From Paenibacillus plantiphilus (GTDB taxonomy: Bacteria > Bacillota > Bacilli > Paenibacillales > Paenibacillaceae): a DNA stretch of 64,000 nucleotides. Both the position numbers and the translations under genes were made by a program. Location: contig NZ_CAKMMF010000032.1 in assembly GCF_927798095.1 (NCBI RefSeq), forward strand, positions 1 through 64,000. The letters are read 5' to 3'. Below the pieces are notes generated by a model, which saw only the letters and a program-made list of their open reading frames with translations, did no database searches and was not told the DNA's origin. Below are positions 60,798-64,000 of this stretch, piece by piece (the stretch's first letter is position 1; each line of letters opens with the position of its first letter).

Positions 60798-61124
60798 TTA
60801 GACCGCCCCTTTGCAGAACCAGCGAATGAGCTCCGTACCCATATGAGCGCCTAGAAAAGCACAAGCAATATATCCGAGCTGCAGGGCGACGGGATGAAGA
60901 TGGCCCTCCAGCATGTTGCTCTCGATGACCCGCAGCGGATCGATTGTGCCGCCGACAGCAGCGACAATCGCCCATATTTTGAGTCTGGATGCAGTATCCA
61001 GCATGATGACAGCAGGGGGAGTCAGCACGAAGACTGAACCGATGCCTGCGAGCATAGAGCCGCCGAAGACGACCCCGAATGCGATGAAGAAGTCGATTGC
61101 CGCTTTTTGCATGAAGGAATCCAT
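60798..61124 (-). CDS. ytrH: Sporulation membrane protein YtrH
   Basis: This 108-residue membrane protein has three helices (FFIAFGVVFGGSMLAGIGSVFVL, LKIWAIVAAVGGTIDPL, ALQLGYIACAFLGAHMG) and matches YtrH. The frame opens with GTG at 61136, but ATG 61124 gives the family start MDSFMQKAAIDFF. It lies divergent from dnaE with about 130 bases between, the same arrangement as in Bacillus. Confidence 0.85.
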   Translation of the reverse strand: MDSFMQKAAIDFFIAFGVVFGGSMLAGIGSVFVLTPPAVIMLDTASRLKIWAIVAAVGGTIDPLRVIESNMLEGHLHPVALQLGYIACAFLGAHMGTELIRWFCKGAV

Positions 61125-61255
61125 TTGGCGGCGCACCCCCTGTACATTCTTTTTGAGGAACTCTTGTCCCTTCCTTATCTCATTGTATGGGCTTGCAGGG
61201 TGTCAATATGATAAACTAGTAAAAATGATCGTTCGATTGAAAGAAGGAATGTGTA

Positions 61256-64000
61256 GTGGTGAGCGGCGGCGGCAATTTCGTACATTTGCACGTTCATAGT
61301 GAATACAGTCTGCTCGACGGCGCAGTTCGTATCCGCGATCTGGTTGCCCGTGCGGCGGAGCTTGGCATGAAGGCGCTGGCCTTGACGGATCACGGTGTCA
61401 TGTATGGCGCCATTCCATTCTATAAAGCATGTCGTGAACGGGGCATCAAGCCAATTATTGGCTGTGAGGCTTATTTGACGACGGGCTCCCGGTTTGAGAA
61501 AGGCGCCCGCAAGGATAATCCAACCTACCATCTAATATTGCTCGCCCGCAATGAAACGGGTTATCGGAACCTGATGAAGCTGTGCTCAATCGGGCATTTG
61601 GAAGGCTTTCATTATAAGCCGCGAATTGATATGGAATCGCTGGCAGCGCATGGGGAAGGCCTGATCTGTTTAAGCTCCTGCCTTGGCGGTGAAATATCGC
61701 AGCATCTGCTGCATGACCGGATGGAGGAGGCGCGGAAGGCGGCTTATCGCTACCAGGAGATATTCGGCGAGCACTTCTATCTGGAGCTTCAGGACCATGG
61801 ATTGCTGGAGCAGAAGAAGGTTATGAAGGCGATGATAGAGCTGTCCCGTGAGACGGGGATTCCGCTGGTGGCGACGAATGATGCCCATTATTTGCAGCCT
61901 GCTGATGCAGCCGTTCAAGATGTGCTGATCTGTATTGGGACGGGCAAGACGGTTGAGGATGAGGGCCGCTTCAGAATGGCGACAGATCAGCTGTATTTGA
62001 AAAGCGCAGAGGAGATGGAACGCTTATTCGAGCATGTGCCGGAGGCGGTGGCGCGGACGGCGGAGATTGCGTCCAAATGCGAGCTGGAGCTGACGTTCGG
62101 GAGAGCGATGCTCCCTTCTTTTCGACCAATTCCCGGTGAAATGACCTCGGCTTCTTATTTGGCGGCGCTATGCCGTGAAGGTTTGGAGAGCCGTTATGCC
62201 GGGAGCAGCCAATGGACAGAGGACGCAGCCTTCAAGGATAAAGCGATTCAGCGCTTGGAGTATGAGCTTTCTGTCATTGAAAGCATGGGGTTCAGCGATT
62301 ATTTTCTCATCGTATGGGATTTTATTCGATATGCCCATGAGCAAGGCATTCGCACAGGTCCTGGACGGGGATCGTCTGCTGGCAGTCTGGTTGCTTACAC
62401 GCTGCGAATTACTGATGTTGATCCGATCAAATATAAGCTTTTGTTCGAGCGGTTCCTTAATCCAGAGCGGATCTCGATGCCGGATATCGATATTGATTTC
62501 AATGACGAGCGCCGCGATGAGGTTATTGAATATGTATCGACCAAATACGGTGATGAGCATGTCGCCCAGATTATTACGTTCGGAACAATGGCCGCCAAGG
62601 CTGCCGTACGGGATGTGGGCAGAGCGCTCGCAGTCCCTTTCGGAGAGGTGGACAAGGCGGCAAAGCTTATTCCACACCAGCCTGGCATTACGCTGGAGGA
62701 AGCGCTGAAAGCGAGCTCGGAGCTGCGTGACGCCTGTCAGCGCCAGCCGCGCACAGACGAGATGCTGAGGATGGCGTTGAAGGTGGAGGGCATGCCGCGC
62801 CACGCATCGACGCATGCCGCAGGCGTTGTCATTTCAGGGGAGCCGTTGACCCACTATGTTCCGCTGCAAGAGGGGACGGAGGGGACGCCTCTAACGCAGT
62901 ATTCTATGGAGCATCTGGAAGCTGTCGGACTGCTTAAGATGGATTTTCTGGGATTGCGAACGCTCTCGATTCTGGAGCGGACGCTGGACTGGGTGAAGCG
63001 GCAGCATGGCATCACAATCGATTTTCGCCAGATTGCCGACGATGATCCGTTAACCTACGAGATGCTGACTCGCGGAGAGACAACGGGGATTTTTCAGTTG
63101 GAGTCCGCCGGTGTGCGGCGGGTGCTGCGGGAGCTGAAGCCTACGCAGTTTGAAGATATTGTCTCGGTCGTGGCGCTGTATCGTCCGGGTCCGATGGAGT
63201 TTATCCCCAAGTATATTCAGGGCAAGCACGGTGTCGTGAAGGTTGAATATCCGCATCCGTCTCTGGAGCCGATTCTGTCCGATACTTACGGGATTATCGT
63301 ATACCAGGAGCAGATTATGCAAATAGCTTCTGCAATGGCGGGCTTCTCGCTTGGCGAAGCGGATCTGCTGCGACGAGCGGTTTCCAAGAAGAAACGCGAG
63401 GTGCTCGATGAGCAGCGGGCACATTTTGTGAAGGGAAGTTTGGGGCAGGGCTATTCGGAGGATGAAGCTAATTACGTATACGATATGATCGTACGGTTTG
63501 CGGATTACGGCTTCCCGCGCGCCCATGCCGCCGCTTATGGCGTGCTTGCCTTTCAGACGGCATGGCTGAAGGCGAATCATCCCGTGCCGTTCATGGCGTC
63601 GATGCTGGCTTCGGTGACGGGCAATCAGCGGAAGACAGCCGAATTCGTGGATGAATGCCGTCGCATGGGCATTGACGTGCTTCCGCCGGATGTGAATGAA
63701 AGCGATGTGACGTTCACGCCAGTAGGCGGTGCTGTACGATTTGGCCTTGCGTCGATTAAGAATGTCGGCGCACAGGCGATCGAATCGCTGCTGAAGGAGC
63801 GCGTGGAACGGCCATTCGACAGCTTGCTGGATCTGTGCCGCCGCGTTGATCTGCGGGTTGTGAACAAGCGGGTGCTGGAATCGCTCGTTCAAGCGGGGGC
63901 TTGCGATACACTGGCTGAGCATCGCGCGCAGCTGGTCGCTGTCGTTGAAGAAACCGTAGAGGCAGCGTTGAAGTGGCGGAAGGAGCGCGAGGAGCTGCAG
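61256..64000 (+). CDS. dnaE: DNA polymerase III alpha subunit DnaE, 5' part
   Basis: The frame runs open to the end of the window (915 codons), so the gene is cut at its 3' end; complete DnaE proteins have about 1,100-1,200 residues. The N-terminal PHP domain begins FVHLHVHSEYSLLDGAVR and includes ALTDHGVMYG. The polymerase core shows GRGSSAGSLVAYTLR, PDIDIDFNDERRDEVIEYV with the catalytic aspartates near residues 409-413, and the downstream GLPHASTHAAG-like PRHASTHAAGVV and YGIIVYQEQIMQIA. There is no 3'-5' exonuclease insert, so it is DnaE rather than PolC. Starts GTG 61256 or 61259 follow AAGGA. Confidence 0.93.
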   Translation, partial: MVSGGGNFVHLHVHSEYSLLDGAVRIRDLVARAAELGMKALALTDHGVMYGAIPFYKACRERGIKPIIGCEAYLTTGSRFEKGARKDNPTYHLILLARNETGYRNLMKLCSIGHLEGFHYKPRIDMESLAAHGEGLICLSSCLGGEISQHLLHDRMEEARKAAYRYQEIFGEHFYLELQDHGLLEQKKVMKAMIELSRETGIPLVATNDAHYLQPADAAVQDVLICIGTGKTVEDEGRFRMATDQLYLKSAEEMERLFEHVPEAVARTAEIASKCELELTFGRAMLPSFRPIPGEMTSASYLAALCREGLESRYAGSSQWTEDAAFKDKAIQRLEYELSVIESMGFSDYFLIVWDFIRYAHEQGIRTGPGRGSSAGSLVAYTLRITDVDPIKYKLLFERFLNPERISMPDIDIDFNDERRDEVIEYVSTKYGDEHVAQIITFGTMAAKAAVRDVGRALAVPFGEVDKAAKLIPHQPGITLEEALKASSELRDACQRQPRTDEMLRMALKVEGMPRHASTHAAGVVISGEPLTHYVPLQEGTEGTPLTQYSMEHLEAVGLLKMDFLGLRTLSILERTLDWVKRQHGITIDFRQIADDDPLTYEMLTRGETTGIFQLESAGVRRVLRELKPTQFEDIVSVVALYRPGPMEFIPKYIQGKHGVVKVEYPHPSLEPILSDTYGIIVYQEQIMQIASAMAGFSLGEADLLRRAVSKKKREVLDEQRAHFVKGSLGQGYSEDEANYVYDMIVRFADYGFPRAHAAAYGVLAFQTAWLKANHPVPFMASMLASVTGNQRKTAEFVDECRRMGIDVLPPDVNESDVTFTPVGGAVRFGLASIKNVGAQAIESLLKERVERPFDSLLDLCRRVDLRVVNKRVLESLVQAGACDTLAEHRAQLVAVVEETVEAALKWRKEREELQ

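Overview
The window reads as chromosome of a spore-forming Paenibacillaceae-type Firmicute, most likely Paenibacillus or a close relative. The evidence is a cotJABC spore-coat operon, two gerABC-type germinant-receptor operons, five YheC/YheD-family coat-associated ATP-grasp proteins, and the order ytoI - ytpI - ytrI - ytrH - dnaE familiar from Bacillales. Most genes have moderate G+C. A few AT-rich stretches stand out: about 2.15-3.0 kb, 25.8-26.7 kb and 41.2-44.7 kb. No rRNA, tRNA, CRISPR array or complete insertion sequence was seen.

Layout: 0.3-1.4 kb cotJABC; 1.6-2.05 kb OsmC-like peroxidase; 2.15-3.0 kb two AT-rich minus-strand orphans, one with a probable frameshift; 3.15-7.4 kb a fused assimilatory nitrate reductase and flavoprotein reductase with a perfect GlnR/TnrA-type box upstream; 7.75 kb MarR regulator; 8.5-10.8 kb a molybdate-type regulator, modA and an internally deleted modB; 10.9 kb PH-domain protein; 11.6-15.6 kb gerABC operon 1; 15.6-17.3 kb a small helical protein coupled to a GltB-like FMN protein; 17.4-17.9 kb a palindromic repeat and a gene remnant; 18.0-19.6 kb diguanylate cyclase; 19.8-21.3 kb a c-di-AMP (ydaO-type) riboswitch with tandem terminators in front of a lysine 2,3-aminomutase family gene; 21.4-25.6 kb gerABC operon 2 on the minus strand; 25.8 kb an AT-rich membrane-protein gene between 18-bp direct repeats; 26.8-28.1 kb a PspA/LiaH-like operon with a 26-codon leader ORF.

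Two poorly understood systems sit in the middle. At 28.35-33.6 kb a P47/TULIP-like protein is followed by a 1,226-residue propeller-plus-helical protein. At 33.9-39.1 kb lies the conserved but uncharacterised STM4015-STM4014-STM4013-STM4012-STM4011 cassette: leucine-rich-repeat protein, ATP-grasp enzyme, alkaline-phosphatase-fold hydrolase and two radical SAM enzymes. A phosphodiester glycosidase and a HAD hydrolase follow. At 41.2-44.6 kb is an AT-rich heterodimeric ABC exporter.

The last third holds a minus-strand operon of five YheC/YheD ATP-grasp paralogues plus an acetyltransferase (44.9-51.9 kb). Next come four tandem SpoOB/AgrC-type sensor kinases (52.3-58.4 kb) whose C-terminal halves look homogenised and whose promoter regions share a motif. 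The window ends with ytoI, ytpI, ytrIH and the first 915 codons of dnaE. The best candidates for undescribed biology are the STM4011-4015 cassette, the P47/propeller pair, the c-di-AMP control of an aminomutase, and the four-kinase array.
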